Below are positions 55,558 through 64,000 of a stretch of DNA of 64,000 nt, piece by piece. The position numbers and the translations under genes are program-made. The stretch's first letter is position 1. The number at the start of each line of letters is the position of its first letter. The DNA lies in NCBI GenBank assembly GCA_001838165.1, contig KV835869.1:48425-112424 (forward strand), in the 5' to 3' direction. Below the pieces are notes generated by a model that saw only the letters and a list, made by a program, of their open reading frames with translations, did not search any database and was not told the origin of the DNA. This DNA comes from Actinomyces sp. HMSC035G02. Its GTDB lineage: Bacteria > Actinomycetota > Actinomycetes > Actinomycetales > Actinomycetaceae.

Positions 55558-55848
55558 GTGAATAACGAGGAAAAGACCGTGCGCGCACGAGTGGGTGCGT
55601 GGCTTGGCGCTGCCCTGAGCGCGCTCGGCGTTCTCGGTGTGATTGCGCTGGCCGTGAGCGATCACCGCCACCGCGCGGTCATGCTCATGGTCGCCGTCCT
55701 CGTTGGCATGGGTGCTCTGCGCCTGTGGACGCCGGGACGTCCCTGGTTTGCGTCGCGAGCCCGCCTCATGGATGTTGCTGTGTACGTGATCCTCGCCGCG
55801 ATTATTTGGTGGTTTGCCCCGTACGTGTCGACGCTTGCGGTGCGTTAA
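55558..55848 (+). CDS. DUF3017-like small membrane protein
   Basis: A 96-residue protein with three hydrophobic helices (about residues 13-32, 40-55 and 70-90) and a positive N-terminus. The spacing and the segment MVAVLVGMGALRLWTPGRPW recall the DUF3017 family of actinobacteria, for which no function is known. It starts with GTG and has no ribosome site, but a -10 box lies 6 bases upstream. The gene is divergent from pta. Confidence 0.65.
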   Translation: MNNEEKTVRARVGAWLGAALSALGVLGVIALAVSDHRHRAVMLMVAVLVGMGALRLWTPGRPWFASRARLMDVAVYVILAAIIWWFAPYVSTLAVR

Positions 55849-56015
55849 ATCCGCGGAAAATGGCCGTTGCGCCGGGGCAATGCCGTCGCTACCACGCTTT
55901 CTTTATCACGTGAGTTTTGCCGCAGCTATCCCGAATCCTGGTTACCACTTCAAGAATTCGTAAAGCTCGGGCATGCTATGAGCGACCCATCATCCCTATT
56001 GTCAAGGTGAAACAC

Positions 56016-57347
56016 ATGCGCGAGTTCCTGCGTAAATCCGGAATCCTCGTGTGGGTGATCGCTGCGATCATCCTCGCGACCGTCCTCGGATCCGTCCGTA
56101 TTGGCGGCGACCACCTGGTTCCCGTCGAGATCGGCCGTATTTTTGCGACCTTCTCGGCGGTCTTCAGCCAGTTCCTGTCCTTCTCGATCCCGCTGATCAT
56201 CATCGGCCTCGTGACCCCCGCTATTGCGGACCTGGGCCGAGGCGCGGGCAAGTGGCTGGGCATCACGACGGCGATCGCCTACGCGTCGACGCTTTTCTCG
56301 GGCTTCCTGACCTACCTGGTGTGCGCGTCCCTGTTCCCGCGTCTCCTCGCCTCCACCCAGCTGGGCGACGTGGCCGAGCCGGGCAGCGCCCTCGAGTCCT
56401 ACTTCACGATTGAAATGCCCGCGCCGCTGCAGGTGATGACGGCGCTGCTCCTGTCCTTCGTGGTGGGCCTGGGTCTGTCGATGGTCCCGCGCGGCGTGCT
56501 GCGTAAGGGCTTCATCGAGTTCCGAGCCATCATTACGCGCCTCATCGAGACGATCATCATCCCGCTGCTGCCGCTGCACATCTTCGGCATCTTCCTGAAC
56601 CTGACCTACACGGGCGAGGCCGCCTCGGTCATTCGTACGCTGGTGCGCGTGGTCATCGTGGTTCTGGTCCTCGAGGTCGTCATCCTGCTGACCCAGTTCT
56701 GCTTCGCGGGCGTTGTTGCGCGCCGCAACCCCATCAAGGCCCTCCTGACGATGATGCCGGCCTACCTGACGGCTCTGGGTACCTCGTCGTCCGCGGCTAC
56801 CATCCCGGTGACCCTGCGCCAGACCAAGAAGAACGGCGTGTCCGACGCGGTCGCGTCCTTCACGATTCCGCTGTGCGCGACGATCCACCTGGCCGGCTCG
56901 ACCTCGAAGATCTTCTCCTTCGCGTTCGCCATCGTCCTGACCCAGGGCCTGACTGTGAGCTCCCTGCAGTGGGTCGGCTTCATCTTCATGCTGGGCATCA
57001 CGATGGTCGCCGCCCCCGGCGTCCCCGGCGGTGCCATCATGGCCGCCACGGGTCTGCTCAGCTCCATGCTGGGCTTCAACGACGCCCAGGTTGCGCTCAT
57101 GATCGCCACCTACATCGCTCTGGACTCCTTCGGCACCGCCACCAACGTGACGGGCGACGGGGCGATCGCGCTCATCGTGGACCGCATGGCCCACGGCTCG
57201 ATCGGCAACGAGGGCGACCCGGAGAACGCTCGCGAGCTGGCATTTGACGGTATGGCCTACCTGGACCGCGTTTCCGTCGAGGGCGTTGTCAGCCCCGAGG
57301 AGCTGGCAGAGTCTGCCGCTCGTAACAGCAGCGAAACTGTCGCCTAG
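56016..57347 (+). CDS. Dicarboxylate/amino acid:cation symporter (DAACS family)
   Basis: A 443-residue membrane transporter with about eight helices and two re-entrant loops. Loop 1 is TSSSAATIPVTLRQTKKNG and loop 2 lies around APGVPGGAIMAATGLLSSML; TYIALDSFGTATNVTGDGA is the substrate- and cation-binding helix (family DRxxTxxNVxGD). The family drives uptake of glutamate, aspartate, serine or C4-dicarboxylates with sodium or protons; lack of the usual R in that last motif (here DSFGTATNV) points away from simple dicarboxylates. The ATG at 56016 has AAGGTGA upstream and precedes the first helix. Confidence 0.88.
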   Translation: MREFLRKSGILVWVIAAIILATVLGSVRIGGDHLVPVEIGRIFATFSAVFSQFLSFSIPLIIIGLVTPAIADLGRGAGKWLGITTAIAYASTLFSGFLTYLVCASLFPRLLASTQLGDVAEPGSALESYFTIEMPAPLQVMTALLLSFVVGLGLSMVPRGVLRKGFIEFRAIITRLIETIIIPLLPLHIFGIFLNLTYTGEAASVIRTLVRVVIVVLVLEVVILLTQFCFAGVVARRNPIKALLTMMPAYLTALGTSSSAATIPVTLRQTKKNGVSDAVASFTIPLCATIHLAGSTSKIFSFAFAIVLTQGLTVSSLQWVGFIFMLGITMVAAPGVPGGAIMAATGLLSSMLGFNDAQVALMIATYIALDSFGTATNVTGDGAIALIVDRMAHGSIGNEGDPENARELAFDGMAYLDRVSVEGVVSPEELAESAARNSSETVA

Positions 57348-57362
57348 TTTCCAGTGACTGCA

Positions 57363-57400
57363 CAAGCGCGCGCCCGCCGTTGTCGGCGGGCGCGCGCTTG
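57363..57400 (+). terminator. Terminator after the symporter gene
   Basis: A perfect 17-bp stem (57363-57379 with 57384-57400) with a TTGT loop, followed by TCGTTTCC. Confidence 0.85.
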
Positions 57401-57453
57401 TCGTTTCCTCGGTAAATGGGAGTTTGGCCCTAGTGGTGGAGGTGCGGGTCACG

Positions 57454-57459
57454 TAGAAT
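57454..57459 (+). promoter_or_regulatory. -10 box upstream of the phosphofructokinase gene
   Basis: TAGAAT is a good -10 match and would give a leader of about 54 bases. No clear -35 box is seen. Confidence 0.4.
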
Positions 57460-57519
57460 GGGAGACGATAGGCACACTGGGCCTGACGGCCCGCTCCGTC
57501 AACGAAAGATGGCAGAAAA

Positions 57520-59775
57520 ATGAGCACAGTTCGTATCGGTGTCCTCACGTCGGGCGGTGACGCCCAGGGAATGAACGCGGCTGTTCGAGCCGTCGTGCGT
57601 ACGGCGCTGGCGCGTGGCGCGCAGCCCTACGCGATCTACGAAGGCTGGCAGGGAGCCTGCGTGGGTGGTGATTCCATCAAGAAGATGGAGTGGTCGGACG
57701 TGTCCTCGATCCTGGCCGAAGGCGGCACGGTGATCGGCACGGCTCGCAGCGCTGACTTCCGTACGTACGAGGGCCGCCACCGCGCGGCTGCGAACCTGCT
57801 CGAGCATGGCATCGATCACCTCGTCGTGATTGGTGGCGACGGCTCCCTGTCGGGTACGAACGAGTTCCGCGGCGAGTGGGCCCAGCACGTCGCCGAGCTG
57901 GCTGCCGAGGGCGTGATCTCGCCCGAGACCGCCGCCGAGCACCCGGCTCTCATCATCGTCGGTCTCGTCGGCTCGATCGATAACGACCTCGTGGGCACGG
58001 ACATGACGATCGGCGCCGACACTGCGCTGCATCGCATCCTGGATGCCATCGACCAGCTGACCAGTACGGCGGCCTCGCACCAGCGCACCTTCGTCGTCGA
58101 GGTCATGGGTCGCCACTGCGGTTACCTGCCCCTCATGGCGGCGGTCGCCGGCGGCGCCGACTACGTGTTCACGCCGGAGGACCCCGCGGGCCCGGGCTGG
58201 CAGGACGACCTGGCCGAGCACCTGCGCGTGGGCCGAGAGGCCGGTCGCCGTGAGTCCATCGTCCTGGTGGCTGAGGGCGCCCACGACCGCGACGGGAACG
58301 AGCTGTCCACGCAGCTGATTGCCGACACGATCCAGGAGCGCACGGGCGAGGACGCTCGCGTGACGATCCTCGGCCACGTGCAGCGCGGTGGCACTCCGTC
58401 GGCCTACGACCGTTGGATGTCCACGCTGCTGGGCTACGCGGCCGTCCAGGAGATCCTGGCGTCCTCGGCTGAGGATGAACCCGTCATTCTGGGCGTGCGT
58501 CGCAACCGCATCACCCGCATCCCCCTCATGAAGGCCGTCCACGACACCCGTGCCGTGAAGGACCTGATCGCGGCCGGCGACTACGCGGCGGCCCAGGCCT
58601 CGCGCGGCTCGTCCTTCTCCTCGATGGTGGGCATCAACCAGATTCTCTCCACGCCCCCGCAGCTCACCCCCGAGCCGACGGGCGAGATCAAGCGCGTCGC
58701 TATCCTGCACGCGGGCGGTCTGGCCCCCGGCATGAACACGGCGGCCCGCGTGGCCGTGCGCCTGGGCATCGCGCGCGGGTGGACGATGCTCGGCGTGGAG
58801 GGCTCGTGGAGTGGCCTGGCGGATGATCGCGTGCGTGAACTGAGCTGGTCCGACGTGGAAGGCTGGGCCTTCAAGGGCGGCGCTGAGCTCGGCACGAAGC
58901 GCGACATTCCGCCGGTCGAGCAGTTCTACGCGCTGGGCCGCGCCATCGAACGCAATGAGATCGACGCCCTCCTCGTCATCGGTGGCATGAACGCCTACCT
59001 GGGTGTTCACGCGATCACCTCGGAGAAGGATCGCTACCCGGCGTTCCAGATCCCGATCCTGCTCATCCCCGCCTCGATCGACAACAACCTGCCCGGCTGC
59101 GAGCTCGCGATCGGCACGGACACGGCGATCAACAACGCGACGTGGGCGATCGACCGCATCAAGGAGAGCGCGGCGGCCTCCAAGCGCTGCTTCATCGCCG
59201 AGACGATGGGTCGCCGCTGCGGCTACCTGACTCTCATGAGTGCCCTGTCGAGCGGCGCGGAGTACATGTACATCAACGAGGAGTCCCCCTCGCTCGAGCA
59301 GATCGCCGCGGACGCCGATCGGATGGTCGCCTCCTTCAAGTCCGGCCGACGCCTGTTCCTCACGCTGGTCAACGAGTCGGCGTCCCAGTACTACGACCGC
59401 GAGTTCCTGGCCGACGTGTTCAACGCCGAGTCCGAGGGAATCTATGACGTGCGTCACCAGGCCCTCGGCCACATGCAGCAGGGCGGCTCGCCCTCGCCGT
59501 ACGACCGCCTGCTCGCCACGCGCCTCGTGGCACGAGCCTTCGAGCAGCTGGTCGACCAGTTCGAGCGCGGCGACCGCGGCGCCTACTACATCGGCCAGGT
59601 CGGCAACGCCGTCGAGGCCCGCCCGGTCAAGAACATGTTCGACGACCTCGACATCGAGAATCGTCGCCCGTTCCACCAGTGGTGGCTTGACCTCGTCCCC
59701 GTTCAGCGCATCGTGTCGCTGCAGAACCCGGGCATCGAGGCCGCCCCCATTCCCATCGACGATCCGGTCGCCTGA
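57520..59775 (+). CDS. pfkA: Tandem-domain 6-phosphofructokinase, eukaryote-like
   Basis: Phosphorylates fructose 6-phosphate in glycolysis. At 751 residues it is twice the usual bacterial length and consists of two PFK domains (about 1-385 and 395-750), the architecture of animal and fungal enzymes. The N-half has intact catalytic motifs: GGDGSLSG, SIDNDLVGTD, VVEVMGRHCGY, VAEGAHD and LGHVQRGG. The C-half is degenerate, with GGMNAYLGV for GGDGS and ASIDNNLPGCE, and would be a regulatory half. GGDG with SIDND fits ATP rather than PPi use. The ribosome site is weak. A hairpin terminator follows. Confidence 0.92.
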   Translation: MSTVRIGVLTSGGDAQGMNAAVRAVVRTALARGAQPYAIYEGWQGACVGGDSIKKMEWSDVSSILAEGGTVIGTARSADFRTYEGRHRAAANLLEHGIDHLVVIGGDGSLSGTNEFRGEWAQHVAELAAEGVISPETAAEHPALIIVGLVGSIDNDLVGTDMTIGADTALHRILDAIDQLTSTAASHQRTFVVEVMGRHCGYLPLMAAVAGGADYVFTPEDPAGPGWQDDLAEHLRVGREAGRRESIVLVAEGAHDRDGNELSTQLIADTIQERTGEDARVTILGHVQRGGTPSAYDRWMSTLLGYAAVQEILASSAEDEPVILGVRRNRITRIPLMKAVHDTRAVKDLIAAGDYAAAQASRGSSFSSMVGINQILSTPPQLTPEPTGEIKRVAILHAGGLAPGMNTAARVAVRLGIARGWTMLGVEGSWSGLADDRVRELSWSDVEGWAFKGGAELGTKRDIPPVEQFYALGRAIERNEIDALLVIGGMNAYLGVHAITSEKDRYPAFQIPILLIPASIDNNLPGCELAIGTDTAINNATWAIDRIKESAAASKRCFIAETMGRRCGYLTLMSALSSGAEYMYINEESPSLEQIAADADRMVASFKSGRRLFLTLVNESASQYYDREFLADVFNAESEGIYDVRHQALGHMQQGGSPSPYDRLLATRLVARAFEQLVDQFERGDRGAYYIGQVGNAVEARPVKNMFDDLDIENRRPFHQWWLDLVPVQRIVSLQNPGIEAAPIPIDDPVA

Positions 59776-59795
59776 CCTGGGTCTCCCGACGCCGT

Positions 59796-59838
59796 ACGAG
59801 GCCGTGGTTCCGTGAGCACTTGCGGGCCACGGCCTCGT
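59796..59838 (+). terminator. Terminator after the phosphofructokinase gene
   Basis: ACGAGGCCGTGG (59796-59807) and CCACGGCCTCGT (59827-59838) form a perfect 12-bp stem followed by CGTTTC. Both arms are copies of the recurrent word in its GTGG form. Confidence 0.75.
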
Positions 59839-59925
59839 CGTTTCAGGAGAGCGAAGCGGGGGTGACCAGGGGCCAAGTCCCCGCTAAACTAGAGTGCGAA
59901 CCTATCTCTACTGTCAGGAGACCCC

Positions 59926-61605
59926 ATGAGTGATATCCCCGTGATCGACCCGACGATGACCCCCGCGTGGGACACGCTCGACCAGCTGGCCGACAACTTC
60001 GATCCCGACCTGCGCAAGCTGTTCGCGGACGACCCCAACCGCACCCAGACCTTCACCTTCGATGCTGCCGACCTGCATGTCGACCTGTCGAAGAACCTCG
60101 TGTGCCCCACGCTGGTGGGCCACCTCCTCGCCCTCGCCGAGCAGACCGGTGTCCTCGAGCTGCGCGACCGCATGTTCGCGGGCGAGCACATCAACGTCAC
60201 CGAGGACCGCGCCGTCCTGCACACCGCGCTGCGCCGCCCCGCGACCGACTCCCTGACGGTCGACGGCCAGGATGCGATTGCCGATGTCCACGAGGTCCTC
60301 GAGAAGGTCTACGCCTTCGCCCGCCGCGTCCGCTCCGGCGAGTGGGTCGGCATCACGGGCAAGCCCGTCAAGACCGTCGTCAACGTCGGCATCGGCGGCT
60401 CCGACCTGGGCCCCGTCATGGCGTACGAGGCTCTCAAGCCCTACGTGCAGGAGGGCCTGGAGTGCCGCTTCATCTCCAACATCGACCCCACTGACGCGGG
60501 CGAGACCACGAAGGACCTGGACCCCGAGACGACACTCGTGATCGTCGCGTCCAAGACCTTCACGACGCTCGAGACCATCACGAACGCGAAGGTCGTGCGC
60601 GCCTGGCTGCTCAACGGCCTGCGTGAGCGCGGCATCGTCACCGACGAGGCCTCCGAGAAGGAAGCGATCGCCAAGCACTTTGTCGCCGTGTCCACCGCCC
60701 TGGACAAGGTTGCCGAGTTCGGCATCGACCCCGCTAACGCCTTCGGCTTCTGGAGCTGGGTGGGTGGCCGCTACTCCGTGGATTCCGCCGTGGGTACCTC
60801 CCTGGCCGTCGCGATTGGCCCCGAGGGCTTCGCTGACTTCCTCGCCGGCTTCCATGCGATGGACCGCCACTTCGCCGAGGCCGCGCCCGAGAAGAACGTG
60901 CCCCTGCTGATGGGCCTGCTCAACGTGTGGTACTCGAACTTCCTGGGCGCCGACACGCACGCCGTCCTGCCCTACTCCCAGTACCTGCACCGCTTCCCCG
61001 CGTACCTGCAGCAGCTGACCATGGAGTCCAACGGCAAGTCCGTGCGCCGCGACGGCAGCCCCGTCACCTACGAGACCGGAGAGGTCTTCTGGGGTGAGCC
61101 CGGCACCAACGGCCAGCACGCCTTCTACCAGCTGATCCACCAGGGCACCCGCATGGTTCCCGCCGACTTCATCGCGTTTGCGAACCCGACGTGGGCGCTG
61201 GGTGACGGCGACGCCGACATGCACGAGCTGTTCCTGTCGAACTTCTTCGCCCAGACCAAGGCCCTGGCCTTCGGTAAGACCAGCGAGGAGGTGCGAGCCG
61301 AGGGCACGCCTGAGGCCATCGTCTCCGCCCGCGTGTTCACCGGCAACCGTCCCACGACCTCGATCATGGCCCCCGCCCTGACCCCGTCGGTCCTGGGCCA
61401 GCTGATCGCCCTGTACGAGCACATCACCTTCGTCGAGGGTGCCGTGTGGGGCATCGACTCCTTCGACCAGTGGGGCGTCGAGCTGGGCAAGGTCCTGGCC
61501 AAGCAGATCCTCCCCGCCATCGAGGGCTCGTCCGAGGCCCTGGATGCGCAGGATCAGTCGACCCGCGCTCTCATCGAGTACTACCGCGCGAATCGCACGA
61601 AGTAA
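59926..61605 (+). CDS. pgi: Glucose-6-phosphate isomerase
   Basis: Interconverts glucose 6-phosphate and fructose 6-phosphate, supplying the neighbouring phosphofructokinase. The 559 residues contain [54 protein letters not shown] and the signature [20 protein letters not shown] lies before the ATG and TAAACT (59885-59890) is a plausible -10 box. It is a full-length enzyme of the long (E. coli-like) class. Confidence 0.98.
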   Translation: MSDIPVIDPTMTPAWDTLDQLADNFDPDLRKLFADDPNRTQTFTFDAADLHVDLSKNLVCPTLVGHLLALAEQTGVLELRDRMFAGEHINVTEDRAVLHTALRRPATDSLTVDGQDAIADVHEVLEKVYAFARRVRSGEWVGITGKPVKTVVNVGIGGSDLGPVMAYEALKPYVQEGLECRFISNIDPTDAGETTKDLDPETTLVIVASKTFTTLETITNAKVVRAWLLNGLRERGIVTDEASEKEAIAKHFVAVSTALDKVAEFGIDPANAFGFWSWVGGRYSVDSAVGTSLAVAIGPEGFADFLAGFHAMDRHFAEAAPEKNVPLLMGLLNVWYSNFLGADTHAVLPYSQYLHRFPAYLQQLTMESNGKSVRRDGSPVTYETGEVFWGEPGTNGQHAFYQLIHQGTRMVPADFIAFANPTWALGDGDADMHELFLSNFFAQTKALAFGKTSEEVRAEGTPEAIVSARVFTGNRPTTSIMAPALTPSVLGQLIALYEHITFVEGAVWGIDSFDQWGVELGKVLAKQILPAIEGSSEALDAQDQSTRALIEYYRANRTK

Positions 61606-61619
61606 TCGCTTCTGATCAC

Positions 61620-61649
61620 CGGGGGTCGCGCCGAGGGGCGCGGCCCCCG
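61620..61649. terminator. Bidirectional terminator between pgi and the CDF transporter
   Basis: CGGGGGTCGCGCC (61620-61632) pairs with GGCGCGGCCCCCG (61637-61649), one G-T wobble, between convergent genes. Confidence 0.75.
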
Positions 61650-61718
61650 ATGTGTATTTGGGGGTGGTGGGAGCGTGACGCCCCCGCCGCCTCGCTGTAT
61701 CTGGAGACGAGGTGTCGC

Positions 61719-62750
61719 TTAGTGCTCAATGTGCTCGTGGCTCGCGTGCTCGGGGCACTCGAGCTGGAACGTGGAGTGCGCGATGGGGAAGTGGTGGCAT
61801 GCGCATTCGCCGAGCTCATGGATGATGCGGTCGCGCGAAGGCCCGTCGGCCTCGTGCGTGACGGTCACGTGCGCGGTGACTGTGACGAGGTGCGAGGACA
61901 CGGCGGCCACGTGCAGGTCGTGCACGCCCAGCACGCCGTCGACGCCCGTCATGTGCGCGCGCAGCTCGCTCACGTCCACGCTGGCGGGTGCCTCCTCCAT
62001 GAGGATTGCGACGGAGCGGCGCAGGAGGGTGAGCGCGCGCGGCGCCATGAGCACTGCAATAAGGAGCGAGGCGATGGCGTCGGCGCGGGTCCACTCGAAG
62101 GCCCACTCTGCGCCGGCCGCGACGATGACCGCGAGAGAACCGAGCGCATCGTTCGCGACCTCCAGGAACGCGGCACGCATGTTGAGGCTCGCCTCGCGCC
62201 CGCCCGCGAGGATCGCCAACGACACGACGTTCGCGAGCAGGCCGATGAGGCCGACGAGGAGCATGGGGCCGGCCTCGACCTCGGGCGGGGATGCCAGGCG
62301 CCACGCGCCCTCCCACGCGACCATCGCGCTGATGACGAGGAGCATGCCGGCCTGCAGGGTAGCGGCCAGGACCTCGGAACGCGCCCACCCCCACGTGTGT
62401 TTCTCGTCGCGGGGTCGGCGCATGAGGCGAGCGGCGATCAGCGCGATAACGAGGCCGGAGGCATCCACGACCATGTGCCCGGCGTCCGCCGCCAGCGACA
62501 GGGATCCGGACCAGAACGCGCCGAGCAGCTCGGCGACGACAACCGCGCCCGTCACCGCCAGCGCCCACCCCAAGCGCGTGGACGAGGCCGCCGCGTGGGA
62601 GTGATCGTGGGAGTGGCCGCCATGCTCGCCACGCTCGGAGTGCGCGTGATCGTGGGAGTGGGCCACGGCCTCGTCGACGTGGGACGAGGCGGGGGTCGAT
62701 TCTCGCGCGGATCCGGCGCTGGGGGAGGGGCTGGGACGATTGTCGGACAT
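61719..62750 (-). CDS. Cation diffusion facilitator (zinc/cobalt exporter type)
   Basis: A 343-residue metal exporter with a histidine-rich N-terminus (HDHAHSERGEHGGHSHDH), six helices and a C-terminal cytoplasmic domain ending in a second His-rich stretch (HASHEHIEH). Transmembrane site A has ADAGHMVVDAS (H-x3-D). The matching helix 5 has LEVANDALGS, with E in place of the usual H (H-x3-D), so metal preference may differ from classic zinc exporters. It most likely pumps Zn2+ or a similar ion out by proton exchange. No metal regulator gene is adjacent. Confidence 0.92.
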   Translation of the reverse strand: MSDNRPSPSPSAGSARESTPASSHVDEAVAHSHDHAHSERGEHGGHSHDHSHAAASSTRLGWALAVTGAVVVAELLGAFWSGSLSLAADAGHMVVDASGLVIALIAARLMRRPRDEKHTWGWARSEVLAATLQAGMLLVISAMVAWEGAWRLASPPEVEAGPMLLVGLIGLLANVVSLAILAGGREASLNMRAAFLEVANDALGSLAVIVAAGAEWAFEWTRADAIASLLIAVLMAPRALTLLRRSVAILMEEAPASVDVSELRAHMTGVDGVLGVHDLHVAAVSSHLVTVTAHVTVTHEADGPSRDRIIHELGECACHHFPIAHSTFQLECPEHASHEHIEH

Positions 62751-62873
62751 GCTCCTACTGTACGTGCCGATGGGGCATGCGGTGGAGAGTCCCGCCGTCT
62801 GGTATGTCGTAGATCACTGCTCGGGTGGGGTGTCCTGGGACTGGGTGCCCGGGTCTGAGTGTGACCGACGACG

Positions 62874-62879
62874 TATCCT
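62874..62879 (+). promoter_or_regulatory. -10 box of the mdh promoter
   Basis: TATCCT would start transcription near 62886, directly before the leader hairpin at 62891-62906. Confidence 0.5.
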
Positions 62880-62890
62880 AGAAGACAGAG

Positions 62891-62906
62891 CGCGGGGAAC
62901 ACCGCG
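62891..62906 (+). promoter_or_regulatory. 5'-terminal hairpin in the mdh leader
   Basis: CGCGG-GGAACA-CCGCG would form within about 5 bases of the predicted start. It closely resembles the groES leader hairpin. Confidence 0.45.
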
Positions 62907-62911
62907 ACTGA

Positions 62912-63940
<1,029 letters not shown>

Positions 63941-63944
63941 GGCT

Positions 63945-63961
63945 ACCGCCCTCGTGGCGGT
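63945..63961 (+). terminator. Small hairpin after mdh
   Basis: ACCGCC-CTCGT-GGCGGT follows the mdh stop by 4 bases and TTGG comes next; it is weak alone. Confidence 0.4.
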
Positions 63962-63976
63962 TGGTGGGAAGGGCGC

Positions 63977-64000
63977 GCGCCCGGCTGATTGGCCGGGCGC
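63977..64000 (+). terminator. Hairpin at the window edge, probable mdh terminator
   Basis: GCGCCCGGC-TGATTG-GCCGGGCGC is a perfect 9-bp stem that reaches the last base; whether a T-run follows cannot be seen. Confidence 0.55.

Overview
The window is GC-rich chromosomal DNA from an actinobacterium. The gene content fits the Actinomycetaceae (Actinomyces or Schaalia-like), inferred from a WhiB-family regulator, surface proteins ending in an LAxTG-type sorting motif (LARTG), a GuaB plus GuaB3 pair, a three-gene succinate dehydrogenase without sdhD, and many leaderless starts. I see no rRNA, tRNA, CRISPR array, prophage or intact transposon. About 54 protein genes are supported.

Layout. (1) 1-9.8 kb: NAD(P)H-hydrate repair, alanine racemase, and the tRNA t6A set tsaE-tsaB-rimI, with sdhCAB and a small membrane protein lying before tsaD. 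(2) 9.8-18.5 kb: an MprF-like aminoacyl-lipid synthase with a membrane esterase, a carboxylate-amine ligase, a THUMP-like methyltransferase, groES under a CIRCE operator, a DsbA-like thiol oxidoreductase and a WhiB3/WhiD-type regulator. (3) 18.8-28.4 kb: a MerR regulator, an AGE-family epimerase, guaB, a low-GC tetR plus glycosyltransferase cassette bracketed by a 38-bp repeat, a transaldolase-like enzyme, a large intergenic repeat field, an exonuclease and guaB3. The order alr-tsaE-tsaB-rimI-tsaD-groES-whiB3-guaB-guaB3 matches the conserved block known from Mycobacterium, with insertions and without groEL beside groES.

(4) 28.6-44.6 kb is a DNA and nucleoside scavenging island. A secreted nuclease and a 5'-nucleotidase, both predicted to be wall-anchored, would turn extracellular DNA into nucleosides. 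A BmpA-type ABC transporter would import them. Cytidine deaminase, thymidine phosphorylase, purine nucleoside phosphorylase, a phosphosugar mutase and deoxyribose-phosphate aldolase would feed them into central metabolism. A SorC/DeoR-type regulator lies inside, and a shared 11-bp site precedes nucH, bmpA and deoD.

(5) 44.6-52.5 kb: a methyltransferase-cupin pair and an SdpI-like protein, then an NAD-centred cluster: nadE, the NrtR-type regulator, an SPFH protein, an NAD-kinase-like protein and a sirtuin. (6) 52.6-64 kb is central carbon metabolism: ackA, pta, a dicarboxylate/amino-acid symporter, a double-length eukaryote-like phosphofructokinase, pgi, a CDF metal exporter and mdh.

The strongest unexplained signal is a pair of elements at 25.8 and 51.6 kb. 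Each has seven 19-bp units, three in one orientation and four in the other, with identical spacing, and each lies between convergent genes.
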